Positions 52,574-63,247 of a DNA stretch of 64,000 bases are shown piece after piece. The first letter of the stretch is position 1; each line of letters opens with the position of its first letter. A program made the translations under genes and the position numbers. The stretch lies in assembly GCF_000156395.1 (NCBI RefSeq), contig NZ_GG703817.1, forward strand, positions 185,967-249,966, read 5' to 3'. Origin of the DNA: Providencia rustigianii DSM 4541 (GTDB lineage Bacteria > Pseudomonadota > Gammaproteobacteria > Enterobacterales > Enterobacteriaceae). A model generated the notes under the pieces. That model ran no database searches, was not told the origin of the DNA, and saw nothing but the letters and a program-made list of their open reading frames with translations.

Positions 52574-53232
52574 CCATCTACTTATCATTCCAATAACTAT
52601 AACAGTCATTTATTATTATGGTTATTGGCTGGCTTGGTTAAATTTAAATCAGTTAATTTATCGTTATTCCTCATCTCTATTTTGAGAGATTACAATAATT
52701 ATTATTACGAATAGCTAACAATGATAAATAGTTTAACCAAGGTATAGTTTATATAGAAAAAGTTAATAAGTGACACAGTTAAACAAAAGGTATATCTTGA
52801 TAAAATGGTATGATTATTGTTCAGCCTGAAATAAATATGTTTTTATATGATAAATTATAAGCGGTTTATCTGTATTTATTCCTCAAACGGATAAATAACC
52901 ATCTATATTGTAATTATTGAGTAATAAAAAAAATGGTATTGAGTTAATACAATGTGATTATATATTGTTTTATATGATTTTATTTGTCGTATAAAATGCA
53001 ATTATTATATCGTCAGTTTGCCTATTTTATAGTAAAAATGCAGTCATTGTTAATTGAACTATACTAACTTTGGTGAAATACATTCATAAAATTTATGATT
53101 AATGTATCATTATCAAAATAAACTGGATGATATTAATTAAGTATAATTGCTAATTCTAACTTTTAATATACCATTTACACGGTTGATTACAGTTGAAATC
53201 TTACCAACTGAAACGAATAAGGTATCCAAATA
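52574..53232. other. Very AT-rich 0.66-kb spacer upstream of emrR
   Basis: No open frame or RNA gene that I can support. A hairpin (about 52862-52900, GGTTTATCTGT and ACGGATAAATAACC) and a CAGTTG/CAACTG dyad just before emrR are the only structures noticed. The remnants of E. coli's proVWX or ygaZH are not visible. Confidence 0.5.
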
Positions 53233-53750
53233 ATGGAAAGTTCATTTACACCGACAGAAGAATTACTCAACGCTCGCGTCGCGCAACAAGATTCACTCGA
53301 AAACCCAATTCCTTATCAAGAGATTTTATTAACTCGCCTGTGTATGCATGTTCATGGAAAATTATTGGAATCGCGCAATAATATGCTCAGAGCGCAAGGG
53401 GTAAATGAAACCCTATTTATGGCCTTAATGATCCTTGATACCAAAGAATCTCACAGTATACAGCCATCCGAATTAAGTGCCGCCCTAGGTTCTTCTCGAA
53501 CCAATGCTACACGTATTGCTGATGAACTAGAAAAAATGGTTGGATTGAACGTAAAGAGAGTCACAATGATAGACGCTGCCTACACCTGCATCTAACAGAG
53601 AAAGGCTCGGAGTTTTTAAGTGGGTTATTACCTCCACAACATAAAGCATTAATTGATATCTGGTCAAGTTTAGATATCGAAGAAAAACAACAACTTGATA
53701 AACTAATGCGTAAATTACTATCTAAACTGGATAACATGAAGGATCAATGA
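53233..53750 (+). pseudogene. emrR: MarR-family repressor EmrR (MprA), frameshifted
   Basis: Reads normally through the helix-turn-helix ([17 protein letters not shown], about 82-98), then shifts frame at an A6 run (53531-53536) and stops at 53593-53595 after 120 residues. With one extra A the frame continues [15 protein letters not shown] through LTEKG to a TGA at 53748-53750, giving about 172 residues that match E. coli EmrR. The truncated product lacks the wing and the C-terminal dimer helices, so it should not repress. EmrR normally represses emrAB and is released by uncouplers and nalidixic acid. Either a real mutation or a homopolymer sequencing error. Confidence 0.88.
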
Positions 53751-53900
53751 CAAATAACCTTATATTTTGAATGGTTAATGTATTTGAGGCATTCTAAGGT
53801 TTAAAAAGGAAAAAAAGATTTTCCAGTTACTAATATTTCATTATCCTTTCCGACTATACTTTGCTACAACCCGTCAGCAATAACATCATTTTATATCTTG

Positions 53901-53932
53901 GTTTCCAGTAGTTGATACTAACTACTGGAAAC
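53901..53932. promoter_or_regulatory. Perfect 13-bp inverted repeat upstream of emrA
   Basis: GTTTCCAGTAGTT (53901-53913) and its complement (53920-53932) with a 6-nt spacer, 40 bp before the emrA ATG. Could be an operator, a processing hairpin or an attenuator in the emrRAB transcript. Confidence 0.6.
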
Positions 53933-53971
53933 GATTGTAGTTTTTATTATCCTATATGGGGAAATACCAGT

Positions 53972-55153
53972 ATGAACGCCCGCGAGGATCTGCCTGAAAC
54001 GCAAACACCGCCGTTGAATAAAAAAAGACAACGCAGAAATGCCCTGATGTTCCTAACCTTTATTTTTATTGCTATTGGGATAGTCTGGGCGGCTTACTGG
54101 TATCTTGTTTTACGTCACTATGAGTCAACAGACAACGCTTATGTAGCCGGGAATCAAGTCCAAATCCAAGCTCAAATCTCAGGTAGCGTTATGACGGTTA
54201 ATGTCGACAACACCGATTTTGTTCAAAGCGGTAGCGTTCTTGTCGAATTAGATCCTAGAGATGCAGAGCTCGCTTTAGAAAAAGCAAAAACAGAATTAGC
54301 CAATAGCGTTCGGCAATCTCGTCAGCACATTATTAATAGCCGCCAATATCAAGCCAATATTGAAGTTAAACGCTCGGAATTAGCTCGTTTACAAAATGAC
54401 TTAAAACGCCGTGAAGTCCTTGGTAGCAGTAACCTTATTGGCAAAGAAGAACTTCAACATGCCAGAGATGCCGTTGTCACCGCCAAAGGGGCTTTAGACG
54501 TAGCAATTGAACAGTATAACGCAAACCAAGCCATCGTCCTGGGTACGGCATTAGAAAAACAACCTCTGGTTGAGCAAGCAGCGACCCAAGTGAGAAATGC
54601 TTGGCTCACTTTGCAACGAACAAAAATTGTCAGTCCTGTGGATGGTTATGTTTCTCGCCGAAGTGTGCAAATTGGTTCACAAATCACACCTTCAACACCA
54701 TTGATGGCAATTGTCCCTTCAAGCGGTATGTGGGTTGATGCTAATTTTAAAGAAACCCAACTTGCTGATATGCGGATTGGTCAACCGGCCAAAGTCACCT
54801 CAGATTTTTACGGTAAAAAAATCGTATTCAAAGGAACCGTTGTTGGGCTTGATATGGGAACTGGTAGCGCATTCTCTTTATTACCGGCACAAAATGCCAG
54901 CGGTAACTGGATCAAAGTTGTTCAGCGCTTACCAGTAAGAATTGCCCTTGACCCAGCTCAACTGGATGAATATCCATTACGTATCGGATTATCCACTGAA
55001 GTTGAAGTTGATACCAAAAATAAAGATGGAAAAGTGTTATCTAAAGGCTTACGTGATACACCAGCTTATCACACGTCAGCTTTAGCTGTTGATATGTCTC
55101 CTGCCGATAAAATTGTTGCTGAGATTATTAATAATAACTCTGGCAATAAATAA
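53972..55153 (+). CDS. emrA: EmrA membrane fusion protein of a multidrug efflux pump
   Basis: 393 residues (E. coli 390). Cytoplasmic N-tail, one membrane helix (about 28-48), then a lipoyl/HlyD periplasmic domain with a long coiled coil (about 95-190). Connects EmrB to the outer membrane channel TolC. ATG 53972 is chosen over an upstream ATG at 53912 by matching E. coli and by the hydrophilic N-terminus MNAREDLPET. Confidence 0.95.
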   Translation: MNAREDLPETQTPPLNKKRQRRNALMFLTFIFIAIGIVWAAYWYLVLRHYESTDNAYVAGNQVQIQAQISGSVMTVNVDNTDFVQSGSVLVELDPRDAELALEKAKTELANSVRQSRQHIINSRQYQANIEVKRSELARLQNDLKRREVLGSSNLIGKEELQHARDAVVTAKGALDVAIEQYNANQAIVLGTALEKQPLVEQAATQVRNAWLTLQRTKIVSPVDGYVSRRSVQIGSQITPSTPLMAIVPSSGMWVDANFKETQLADMRIGQPAKVTSDFYGKKIVFKGTVVGLDMGTGSAFSLLPAQNASGNWIKVVQRLPVRIALDPAQLDEYPLRIGLSTEVEVDTKNKDGKVLSKGLRDTPAYHTSALAVDMSPADKIVAEIINNNSGNK

Positions 55154-55167
55154 ACGGAGATCACCGC

Positions 55168-56706
55168 GTGATTAATGCCCCATTAACAGGTTCAAAACTC
55201 GCTTGGATGACCATTGCTCTATCTTTGGCAACCTTTATGCAAGTCTTGGACTCAACCATTGCTAACGTCGCAATTCCGACAATAGCCGGAAACCTTGGTG
55301 CATCGAATTCACAAGGCACATGGGTGATTACCTCATTTGGTGTTGCTAATGCCATTTCTATTCCGATCACAGGATGGCTAGCAAAGCGCATAGGTGAAGT
55401 CCGGCTATTCTTATGGTCTACAGGGTTATTTGCCCTCACCTCATGGCTATGTGGCATTTCTGGTAGCTTAGAAATGCTGATCTTATTTCGAGTTCTACAA
55501 GGTTTAGTTGCAGGTCCCCTGATCCCATTATCACAAAGTTTGCTGCTTAATAACTATCCGCCAGCTAAACGAAATATGGCATTAGCGCTATGGTCGATGA
55601 CCATCGTTATAGCACCTATCTGTGGTCCTATTCTTGGGGGCTATATTAGCGATAATTACCATTGGGGTTGGATATTCTTTATTAATGTCCCTTTTAGTGT
55701 TGCAATTATCTTTGCCATAATGAAAACACTAAAAGGGCGTGAAACGAAAATATCCATTAAACCAATTGATACAATTGGATTAGTTCTTTTAGTTGTCGGT
55801 ATTGGTGCATTACAAATTATGCTCGACCAAGGAAAAGAACTTGATTGGTTTAACTCGACAGAGATTATCGTACTGACAGTCGTAGCCGTTGTGGCAATCG
55901 CCTTTTTAATTGTCTGGGAATTAACTGATGAGCATCCCGTCATTGACCTTTCCTTATTCAAAGAACGCAACTTTACTATCGGCTGTTTATCACTGAGTTT
56001 GGCTTATATGCTCTACTTCGGGACGATCGTCTTACTACCGCAATTACTCCAAGAGGTTTACGGTTACACCGCAACTTGGGCAGGTTTAGCCTCCGCCCCT
56101 GTTGGATTATTACCATTGTTAATCACACCAATTATTGGTCGTTTTGGTAATCGCATTGACATGCGCTATTTGGTGACATTCAGCTTTATTATGTATGCGG
56201 TTTGTTACTATTGGCGAGCTTATACCTTTGAACCGGGAATGGGCTTTGCCGCCGCAGCATGGCCTCAATTTGTTCAAGGATTGGCGATTGCCTGCTTCTT
56301 TATGCCACTAACAACCATTACATTATCGGGATTACCCCCAGAAAAAATGGCATCAGCTTCAAGTTTATCGAACTTTACTCGAACACTCGCTGGTGCAATT
56401 GGTACGTCGATTACTACAACAATGTGGACCCAACGTGAATCCATGCACCATGAAAATCTGGCGGAATTTGTCAATCCATACAATCCGAATGCTCAGCATA
56501 TGTACAGTGAATTGGCAAAGATCGGGATGAATGAGCAGCAAAGTGCTGCTTATATTGCTCGTGAAATTACTGAACAAGGTTTAATTTTGTCAGCCAATGA
56601 GATTTTTTGGATATCTGCGGGGGTATTTATCTTATTGATGGTGATCGTCTGGTTTGCTAAACCACCATTTGGGGCTGGCTCTAAAGATGGGGGCGGGGCT
56701 CACTAA
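55168..56706 (+). CDS. emrB: EmrB multidrug efflux MFS transporter (14-TM, DHA2)
   Basis: 512 residues, as in E. coli, with very high identity. Drug:H+ antiporter motifs LDSTIANVAIPTIAG and GWLAKRIGEV are clear; ends FGAGSKDGGGAH. Start is GTG 55168 after CGGAGA. Terminator follows at 56710. Confidence 0.96.
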   Translation: MINAPLTGSKLAWMTIALSLATFMQVLDSTIANVAIPTIAGNLGASNSQGTWVITSFGVANAISIPITGWLAKRIGEVRLFLWSTGLFALTSWLCGISGSLEMLILFRVLQGLVAGPLIPLSQSLLLNNYPPAKRNMALALWSMTIVIAPICGPILGGYISDNYHWGWIFFINVPFSVAIIFAIMKTLKGRETKISIKPIDTIGLVLLVVGIGALQIMLDQGKELDWFNSTEIIVLTVVAVVAIAFLIVWELTDEHPVIDLSLFKERNFTIGCLSLSLAYMLYFGTIVLLPQLLQEVYGYTATWAGLASAPVGLLPLLITPIIGRFGNRIDMRYLVTFSFIMYAVCYYWRAYTFEPGMGFAAAAWPQFVQGLAIACFFMPLTTITLSGLPPEKMASASSLSNFTRTLAGAIGTSITTTMWTQRESMHHENLAEFVNPYNPNAQHMYSELAKIGMNEQQSAAYIAREITEQGLILSANEIFWISAGVFILLMVIVWFAKPPFGAGSKDGGGAH

Positions 56707-56709
56707 TAA

Positions 56710-56756
56710 AAAAACCATACACTTATCAGCTTATTGGCTTTTCGTGTATGGTTTTT
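56710..56756. terminator. Terminator between emrB and yfiF
   Basis: AAAAACCATACAC and GTGTATGGTTTTT (56710-56722 and 56744-56756), AT tracts on both sides; bidirectional. Confidence 0.85.
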
Positions 56757-56782
56757 ACGATGGCTAAGTTAATTATAGAAAA

Positions 56783-57889
56783 CTATGACTTAACTTTATT
56801 TTGTGACCACCATTGGGACAACATAATCCCTGTGGCAACAGAAACATTCAAGCTTTCCACTTTACCTGTTCCGCCAATATATAGGCTCATATCTCCCTGA
56901 TCCCATGTACTGTCGCTTAAGCCATCACTCTCTTGCCCAAGAACTAATACCATTTTCTTCGGCAACTGGACTTTCGCAATATCTTGGCTGCCTTTATGGC
57001 TAGAGGTCGTTACGATGGTGTAACCAGCTTGACGGAATTTTTCTAATGTCGGAGTAAAACCATCAGCATCAATGGCTTTGACATGTTCAGCACCACCTTC
57101 TGCGGTACGAATTGCAGCACCTGATTCCAACATGCCAGCATCTTGTAAAATGACGCCTTGAATACCAAAATGGGCACAGCTACGCATGATCCCACCAAGG
57201 TTATGTGGGTTACCCACATCTTCTAACGCTAAAACACAGTCAGTATCTGCTGCTTCTTGCAAATAAGCTTCAGCTTGCATACCACCGCGTTTTTTAATGA
57301 TAAAACAGACGCCACCATGATGTTCAGTACCTGATGCTTTTTCTAACTCTTCGGCATCGACTACATGGTAAGCTTTACGGTTTGCCGCCATCCATTTCAG
57401 TGCATCACGAAAACGAGGTGTTACTGATTGCAAGAACCACGCACGGACAATACCATCTGGACGATTTTTAAACATTGCTTGGCACGCATTTTCACCGTAA
57501 ATACGTGTCTCTTCCTGACGTTGCTTGCGCAGTTGTTCAGGGTCGATTTGGCTTTTACCAGAGATACCACCATGATCATTTTCTAACTCTTCACTATCTT
57601 GTTTAGAAATAGTACGCCATGGAGAACGATCACGAGGTGCTTCATCTCTATTTTCAGAACGTCTATCTGAGCGGCCACCTTCAGGGCGACCTGGGCGACT
57701 AGAACGGTCATTGCGGTCATTACGACCACCACTACGCTTATCGCCTCTTCGATCATCTCGTCCGTCACGGGCACCATCGCGACCGCCACGGCGTTTATCA
57801 TTACCTTTATTATTATCCTGTCCTTCACTACGGACATACATCACTTTTACTTTGCCGTTTTTACCACTAAAATCATTCGTGTCGTTCAT
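56783..57889 (-). CDS. yfiF: TrmH/SpoU-family RNA methyltransferase YfiF
   Basis: 368 residues (E. coli YfiF 345). A disordered, RG/RD-rich N-terminal 100 residues ([20 protein letters not shown]) is followed by a SpoU substrate-binding domain and the knotted methyltransferase domain (about 215-365) with [29 protein letters not shown] and [15 protein letters not shown] target not established. Confidence 0.92.
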   Translation of the reverse strand: MNDTNDFSGKNGKVKVMYVRSEGQDNNKGNDKRRGGRDGARDGRDDRRGDKRSGGRNDRNDRSSRPGRPEGGRSDRRSENRDEAPRDRSPWRTISKQDSEELENDHGGISGKSQIDPEQLRKQRQEETRIYGENACQAMFKNRPDGIVRAWFLQSVTPRFRDALKWMAANRKAYHVVDAEELEKASGTEHHGGVCFIIKKRGGMQAEAYLQEAADTDCVLALEDVGNPHNLGGIMRSCAHFGIQGVILQDAGMLESGAAIRTAEGGAEHVKAIDADGFTPTLEKFRQAGYTIVTTSSHKGSQDIAKVQLPKKMVLVLGQESDGLSDSTWDQGDMSLYIGGTGKVESLNVSVATGIMLSQWWSQNKVKS

Positions 57890-58062
57890 CGCTATCCCCT
57901 ACTAAGCTATGGCGCGAAGATTACATGATGTTGCAAAGCTACGCTACCGATTCGCGCTATTATCTCACCGAAAAGTTGTTGAATATACTTCTATCGTATA
58001 CAAATCGTTTTGCGTACAATACGTCCCTTATTTTTGTTGCTACGAAAAGTATCTTATCAACC

Positions 58063-58764
58063 ATGAGTCAGAATGCTGTCTATCATCTTCGCCAACAACG
58101 TTTAGCCCTTTCGACAAAACCTTTTAAAGCGAGAGGATGTCGAGTAAAGCGCTGCCAGTATTGCTTATTACCTATCCCACAATGTCTATGTGATGAAACA
58201 GTATCGGTGCAAGCGAAAAGCCAATTTTGCCTGATCATGTTTGATGGTGAAGTTTTCAAACCAAGCAACACAGGAAAATTAATCGCAGATATCCTGCCTG
58301 ATACGTTAGCATATCAATGGTCACGAACCGAACCCGATAGCCAATTGCTTGCAGTACTGCAAGATACAACTAGGCAACCTTACCTTATTTTTCCTGACAG
58401 TTATGCACAAAATGACCGCATCGTCGTCAATCAGCCCTCTATTTCTGATAAACCCGCCCTATTTATTCTATTAGACGGTACTTGGCCTGAAGCCCGTAAA
58501 ATGTTTCGTAAAAGCCCTTATTTGGATAATATTCCCATGTTATCCATTAATGACAAGGCAAGAACTGACTATTTATTACGAATTCCTTCAAGGGAAGAGC
58601 AACATTGCACTGTAGAAGTCGCAGCAACTGTGCTCGAACAAGCTGGAGATATTGAGGCCTCAAAACAATTATTTGCCCATTTCAATTTATTTAAACATAA
58701 ATATCTTGAAGGGAAACCTCATCATCCAACTGCTCAGAGAATCCTATCCCAAGATCCTCAATAA
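58063..58764 (+). CDS. tapT: tRNA-uridine aminocarboxypropyltransferase (DTW domain)
   Basis: 233 residues; makes acp3U47 in tRNA. Cysteine cluster CQYCLLPIPQCLC near 26-38 and the DTW signature DGTWPEARKMF are present. The frame extends upstream to 57925, but ATG 58063 (MSQNAVYHLR) matches E. coli YfiP. Confidence 0.92.
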   Translation: MSQNAVYHLRQQRLALSTKPFKARGCRVKRCQYCLLPIPQCLCDETVSVQAKSQFCLIMFDGEVFKPSNTGKLIADILPDTLAYQWSRTEPDSQLLAVLQDTTRQPYLIFPDSYAQNDRIVVNQPSISDKPALFILLDGTWPEARKMFRKSPYLDNIPMLSINDKARTDYLLRIPSREEQHCTVEVAATVLEQAGDIEASKQLFAHFNLFKHKYLEGKPHHPTAQRILSQDPQ

Positions 58765-58829
58765 CCCTTTATAGGGATTATCAGTCATTTTTATTCGTAA
58801 CCGTTTCCAACCCATTGTGGTGCAAAAAT

Positions 58830-58855
58830 CACCTTCATAATAAAACGTGAAGGTG
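58830..58855 (+). terminator. Possible terminator after tapT
   Basis: CACCTTCA / TGAAGGTG stem (58830-58837 and 58848-58855) with 10-nt loop, no strong T-run. Confidence 0.4.
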
Positions 58856-58981
58856 CTTGTATAATTCAATTAAATTCCACTGATAAACTGGCGCTTCTCT
58901 CAAGATGCGGCATAGTATTGCATAAGTTCTCAATATCAATTGAGCGGCATTAATGCTCATCTAAGCAAAGGGTTTGACATC

Positions 58982-61627
58982 ATGGGGTTAGTGAGTCAGT
59001 TAGAGTCATTATTTAGACCAAAATCAATTGTGGTTATTGGTGCATCAGAAGACCCAAACCGAGCCGGTTCAGTCATGATGAAAAACCTACTTAGCTGCGG
59101 TTTCAAAGGTCCTATCCTGCCGGTTAACCCCAATCGAAACTCAATCCTTGGTGTTTTGGCTTACCCATCAATAGAGAAGCTCCCATTAAAACCTGATCTT
59201 GCGGTGATCTGTACCCATTACTCACGTAATGTTGAGTGTTTGCGTCAGCTCGGCGAGGCCGGCTGCAATGTCGTCATTATCCTGTCATCACCATCAATCC
59301 AATTTAATGAACTTAAAAAAGTGGCTCAGCAATACCAAATTCGGTTACTGGGTCCCAACAGTTTAGGTTTTTTGGCTCCATGGCAAGGCTTGAATGCCAG
59401 CTTCTCTCCAATCCCTATTTTAAAAGGAAAACTGGCATTTATTTCCCAATCAGCGGCCGTGTCTAACACCGTTCTTGATTGGGCAAGGCACCGTGATATT
59501 GGTTTTTCCTATTTCATCGCCCTCGGAGATAGTATCGATATCGATATCGATGATTTACTTGATTATCTTGCTCGGGATAGTAAAACCAGCGCCATCCTGT
59601 TGTATTTAGAAAATATTAGTGATGCGAGGCGCTTTTTATCTTCGTCTCGCAGTGCTTCGCGCAATAAACCCATTCTCGTGATCAAAAGTGGGCGAACCCG
59701 TAAAGCCCAAGAACTCCTTGGTGAAAAACCAAGTTTAGATGCAGCTTATGATGCCGCAATCCAACGAGCTGGTTTATTGCGTGTTCAAGATACCCATGAG
59801 ATGTTTTCTGCTGTAGAAACATTAAGCTATATGACCCCGCTTAGGGGGGAACGGTTATCGATCATAAGTAATGGATCTGCACCTGCTGCAATGGCTTTAG
59901 ATGAACTCCTACTTCGCAGTGGCAAGCTAGCAAAACTTAGCACTGAAACACAAAATGAACTTAGTGCCTTACTACCATTAGATCTTTCAACTCAAAACCC
60001 GATTGATTTAGGGGATGATTCTACCGTCGATCGTTATCTCAATGTCTTAAATAAGATGCTTGATAGCCACGACCATGATGCTTTACTGCTAATCCATACT
60101 CCAAGTGCGATCACTGAGAGTAAATCCATGGCAGCTAAAATCATTAAAACCATCAAACAGCACCCTAGAGGCAAATGGCTAACTATATTAACTAACTGGT
60201 GTGGCGAGTATTCCTCTCAAGAGTCTCGAAAACTATTTAGTGAAGCAGGCATTCCAACTTATCGAACTCCTGAAGGGGCGATCACTGCCTATATGCATAT
60301 GGTTGAATATCGCCGTAACCAAAAACAACTGAAAGAAACGCCTGCACTTCCTATTGGGATCACCGCCAATACTCAGCAAGCTCATGCATGCATTATGCAG
60401 GCTATTCAAAACAATAATCTGAACTTAGATACCCATGAGGTTCAACCTATCCTAAAGGCATATGGGTTACATAGTCTACCAACCTGGATTGCCCACTCGA
60501 GTGAACAAGCTGTTGAGATTGCAGAAAAAATCGGTTACCCAGTTGCATTAAAATTGCGTTCACCAGACATAGTTCATAAGTCTGAAGTCCAAGGGGTTAT
60601 GCTGTATTTAAGAAATGCCAATGAAGTGGCTGAAGCAGCGAATGCCATAATAGAAAGGGTATCTACTAATTTTCCACATGCTCGTATTGAAGGGTTATTG
60701 GTTCAAAGCATGGCAAATCGAGCTGGAGCGCAAGAGCTAAGAATTGCAGTCGAACTCGATCCAGTATTTGGTTTGTTAATCATGCTAGGAGAAGGAGGTA
60801 TTGAGTGGCAGCAAGAGAGTCAAGCTGCCGTTGCTTTACCACCATTAAACCTAGCATTAGCGCGTTATTTAGTTATCAATGCCATCAAAGGATCCAAAAT
60901 TAAAGCTCGAAGTTCCTTAGAGCCACTAAATATTCCAGGGCTTGCTAGCTTACTTGTCAGGGTTTCCAACTTAATTATCGATTGCCCTAATATTACACGT
61001 TTAGATATACACCCACTACTTGCAGCGGGTGATGAATTTACTCTGCTCGATGTCTCGATGACATTAAGTCCTATCGATAATAATCCGAGTACCCGATTAG
61101 CGATCCGCCCCTACCCAAATGAATTAGAAGAAACCATTAATCTAAAAGATGATTTAACGTGCCTATTGAGACCTATTCTCCCGGAAGATGAGCCGCTCTT
61201 AAAATCATTTATTGAACAAGTGACTAAAGAGGATCTTTATTATCGCTATTTCAGTGAAATTAGTGAGTTTACCCACGACGACCTAGCCAATATGACACAG
61301 ATTGATTACGACCGAGAAATGGCATTCGTCGCAGTGAAAAATGCAGATTCTTATCCAGAAATTATTGGTGTAACTCGTGCGATGGCAGATCCAGATAACC
61401 AAGAGGCTGAATTTGCGGTACTTGTTCGCTCAGATATGAAAGGACAGACTCTAGGCTATAAGTTGATGCAAAAACTTTTAAATTATACTCGAGCACATGG
61501 AATTAAAAAGCTCACAGCGATTACCATGCCGGAAAATCGTAATATGATCAGTCTAGCCAAAAAACTGGGGTTCCAAATTGATGTTCAATTTGAGGATGGT
61601 GTCGTAAACCTAACCCTGCATCTATAA
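58982..61627 (+). CDS. patZ: Protein lysine acetyltransferase PatZ (Pka/YfiQ)
   Basis: 881 residues (E. coli 886). N-terminal NDP-forming acyl-CoA-synthetase-like part: CoA-binding domain (VVIGASEDPNRAGSV), flavodoxin-like ligase domains, ATP-grasp domain (about 495-700; GYPVALKLRSPDIVHKSEVQ). A C-terminal GNAT acetyltransferase (about 730-880; AEFAVLVRSDMKGQTLGYKL) acetylates proteins such as acetyl-CoA synthetase. Start ATG 58982 agrees with E. coli better than the frame's first ATG at 58940. Confidence 0.93.
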   Translation: MGLVSQLESLFRPKSIVVIGASEDPNRAGSVMMKNLLSCGFKGPILPVNPNRNSILGVLAYPSIEKLPLKPDLAVICTHYSRNVECLRQLGEAGCNVVIILSSPSIQFNELKKVAQQYQIRLLGPNSLGFLAPWQGLNASFSPIPILKGKLAFISQSAAVSNTVLDWARHRDIGFSYFIALGDSIDIDIDDLLDYLARDSKTSAILLYLENISDARRFLSSSRSASRNKPILVIKSGRTRKAQELLGEKPSLDAAYDAAIQRAGLLRVQDTHEMFSAVETLSYMTPLRGERLSIISNGSAPAAMALDELLLRSGKLAKLSTETQNELSALLPLDLSTQNPIDLGDDSTVDRYLNVLNKMLDSHDHDALLLIHTPSAITESKSMAAKIIKTIKQHPRGKWLTILTNWCGEYSSQESRKLFSEAGIPTYRTPEGAITAYMHMVEYRRNQKQLKETPALPIGITANTQQAHACIMQAIQNNNLNLDTHEVQPILKAYGLHSLPTWIAHSSEQAVEIAEKIGYPVALKLRSPDIVHKSEVQGVMLYLRNANEVAEAANAIIERVSTNFPHARIEGLLVQSMANRAGAQELRIAVELDPVFGLLIMLGEGGIEWQQESQAAVALPPLNLALARYLVINAIKGSKIKARSSLEPLNIPGLASLLVRVSNLIIDCPNITRLDIHPLLAAGDEFTLLDVSMTLSPIDNNPSTRLAIRPYPNELEETINLKDDLTCLLRPILPEDEPLLKSFIEQVTKEDLYYRYFSEISEFTHDDLANMTQIDYDREMAFVAVKNADSYPEIIGVTRAMADPDNQEAEFAVLVRSDMKGQTLGYKLMQKLLNYTRAHGIKKLTAITMPENRNMISLAKKLGFQIDVQFEDGVVNLTLHL

Positions 61628-61801
61628 TTAACATCAAGAATCTCAGCGTGGGGAATAATTTATAACCTGTATATGGATTAAACCGATACTCAATTTATTC
61701 CTAATGAGTGAGGTAAATATGATATCATCGACAGATCATTCGCTTAAATATTTGTATAAAGCGATTTGCTATTGGACTAACAAGAGAAAATTCACACTGT
61801 G

Positions 61802-63157
61802 ATGTTGTCAAAACTAAAACAAGCAAAACATCAACAACACTTGGCAAATATGCCTAAATTGTCTCAGTCAGTTGCTGATGTAAAAACGCTCTATAAGACG
61901 GAAGATTTTCGTGGTGCTCTGCTTGAACAAATCTCGCAAGCTAAAAATACAGTCTATATTACAGCGCTGTATTTAGAAAAAGATGATGCGGGTAAAGACA
62001 TCCTTCATGCTATCTATGCCGCTAAACAAGCAAATCCTAACCTAGATATTAAAATTCTAGTTGATTGGCACCGTGCTCAGCGTGGGCGTATTGGTGCAGC
62101 CGCCAATTTAACCAATGCAGACTGGTACTATGAAGTTGCTCAGAGTTACCCTAATATTGAAATTCCTGTTTTTGGAATTCCAGTTAATACGCGTGAAGCA
62201 TTAGGGGTATTACATCTAAAAGGTTTCTTATTCGATGATACCCTGCTATATAGCGGTGCGAGTATCAACGATGTTTATTTACATCGTCACGATAAGTACC
62301 GCTATGATAGATATCATTTGATCAAAAATAGCCAATTAACAACAACGATGAAAAAATTTATTGATGACTCGTTATTGTCATCTGACGCGATTCATCGTCT
62401 AAATACGGCAAGTAGACCGAAAACAGCCGAATTTAAAAACCTGATCAAACAATTCCGCCTATCTTTAAGAGGTATCAATTACCAATTTACAGGTAATGCA
62501 TCTAACTATGAATTAGCGGTTACTCCATTTGTTGGATTAGGTAAAAAGAATGAATTAAACCGTACGGTCACTCACTTGATGGGGGCTACAACAAATAAAT
62601 TAACGATTTGTACACCGTACTTTAATTTACCCGCAGTGTTAGTCAGGATCATCACCAAATTATTGCGAGATGGAAAACAAGTGGAAATTATCATTGGTGA
62701 TAAAACAGCTAATGACTTTTACATTCCCCCGGAAGAACCATTCAAAATTATTGGTGCCTTGCCTTATCTCTATGAAATTAATCTACGCCGTTTTGTGAGC
62801 CGCTTACAACGCTTTATTGATAGTAAGCAGCTAACTATACGTCTATGGAAAGATGGAGATAACACTTACCATCTAAAAGGGATGTGGGTGGATAATGAAT
62901 GGCAGCTCATTACAGGTAATAACTTAAACCCTAGAGCTTGGGGATTAGATCTCGAAAATGCTGTATTGATCCACGATCCAAAACAAGAGCTTCAAGAACA
63001 GCGTAGCCATGAGTTAGAGTGTATTCGAACAAATACCAAAGTCGTTAACCACTACAGTGAACTGGATAGTATCCAGACTTACCCTGTCAAAGTAAAAAAA
63101 CTTATTCGGCGATTAAGACGGATCCGTGTAGACCGATTAATAAGTCGAATATTATAA
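61802..63157 (+). CDS. pssA: Phosphatidylserine synthase
   Basis: 451 residues as in E. coli, phospholipase-D superfamily. Two HKD motifs: HLKGFLFDD (first) and HLKGMWVDN with ITGNNLNPR (second). Makes phosphatidylserine from CDP-diacylglycerol for phosphatidylethanolamine. C-terminal basic tail RRLRRIRVDRLISRIL binds membrane or ribosome. ATG 61802 is adjacent to a GTG at 61799. Confidence 0.96.
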   Translation: MLSKLKQAKHQQHLANMPKLSQSVADVKTLYKTEDFRGALLEQISQAKNTVYITALYLEKDDAGKDILHAIYAAKQANPNLDIKILVDWHRAQRGRIGAAANLTNADWYYEVAQSYPNIEIPVFGIPVNTREALGVLHLKGFLFDDTLLYSGASINDVYLHRHDKYRYDRYHLIKNSQLTTTMKKFIDDSLLSSDAIHRLNTASRPKTAEFKNLIKQFRLSLRGINYQFTGNASNYELAVTPFVGLGKKNELNRTVTHLMGATTNKLTICTPYFNLPAVLVRIITKLLRDGKQVEIIIGDKTANDFYIPPEEPFKIIGALPYLYEINLRRFVSRLQRFIDSKQLTIRLWKDGDNTYHLKGMWVDNEWQLITGNNLNPRAWGLDLENAVLIHDPKQELQEQRSHELECIRTNTKVVNHYSELDSIQTYPVKVKKLIRRLRRIRVDRLISRIL

Positions 63158-63171
63158 TTAATGACTATCAG

Positions 63172-63197
63172 AAAGCGCCGCTCATGTGGCGCTTTTT
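63172..63197 (+). terminator. Terminator of pssA
   Basis: AAAGCGCC / GGCGCTTT stem (63172-63179 and 63188-63195) then TT. It lies inside an upstream extension of the yfiM frame, supporting the later yfiM start. Confidence 0.8.
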
Positions 63198-63247
63198 ATT
63201 ATCTAACGTACTCTAACCTGATCGGTTGTTGTAGAGGTATACCCTCC

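Noticed and set aside
53521..53600. Programmed frameshifting in emrR
   Set aside because: The homologue in E. coli is a single frame, and no stimulatory pseudoknot or backup stop pattern is seen. A homopolymer deletion or sequencing error is simpler, although slippage in the A-run cannot be excluded.
57583..57905. Long frames on other strands in the yfiF 5' region
   Set aside because: They arise from the repetitive Arg/Gly/Asp codons of the disordered YfiF N-terminus.
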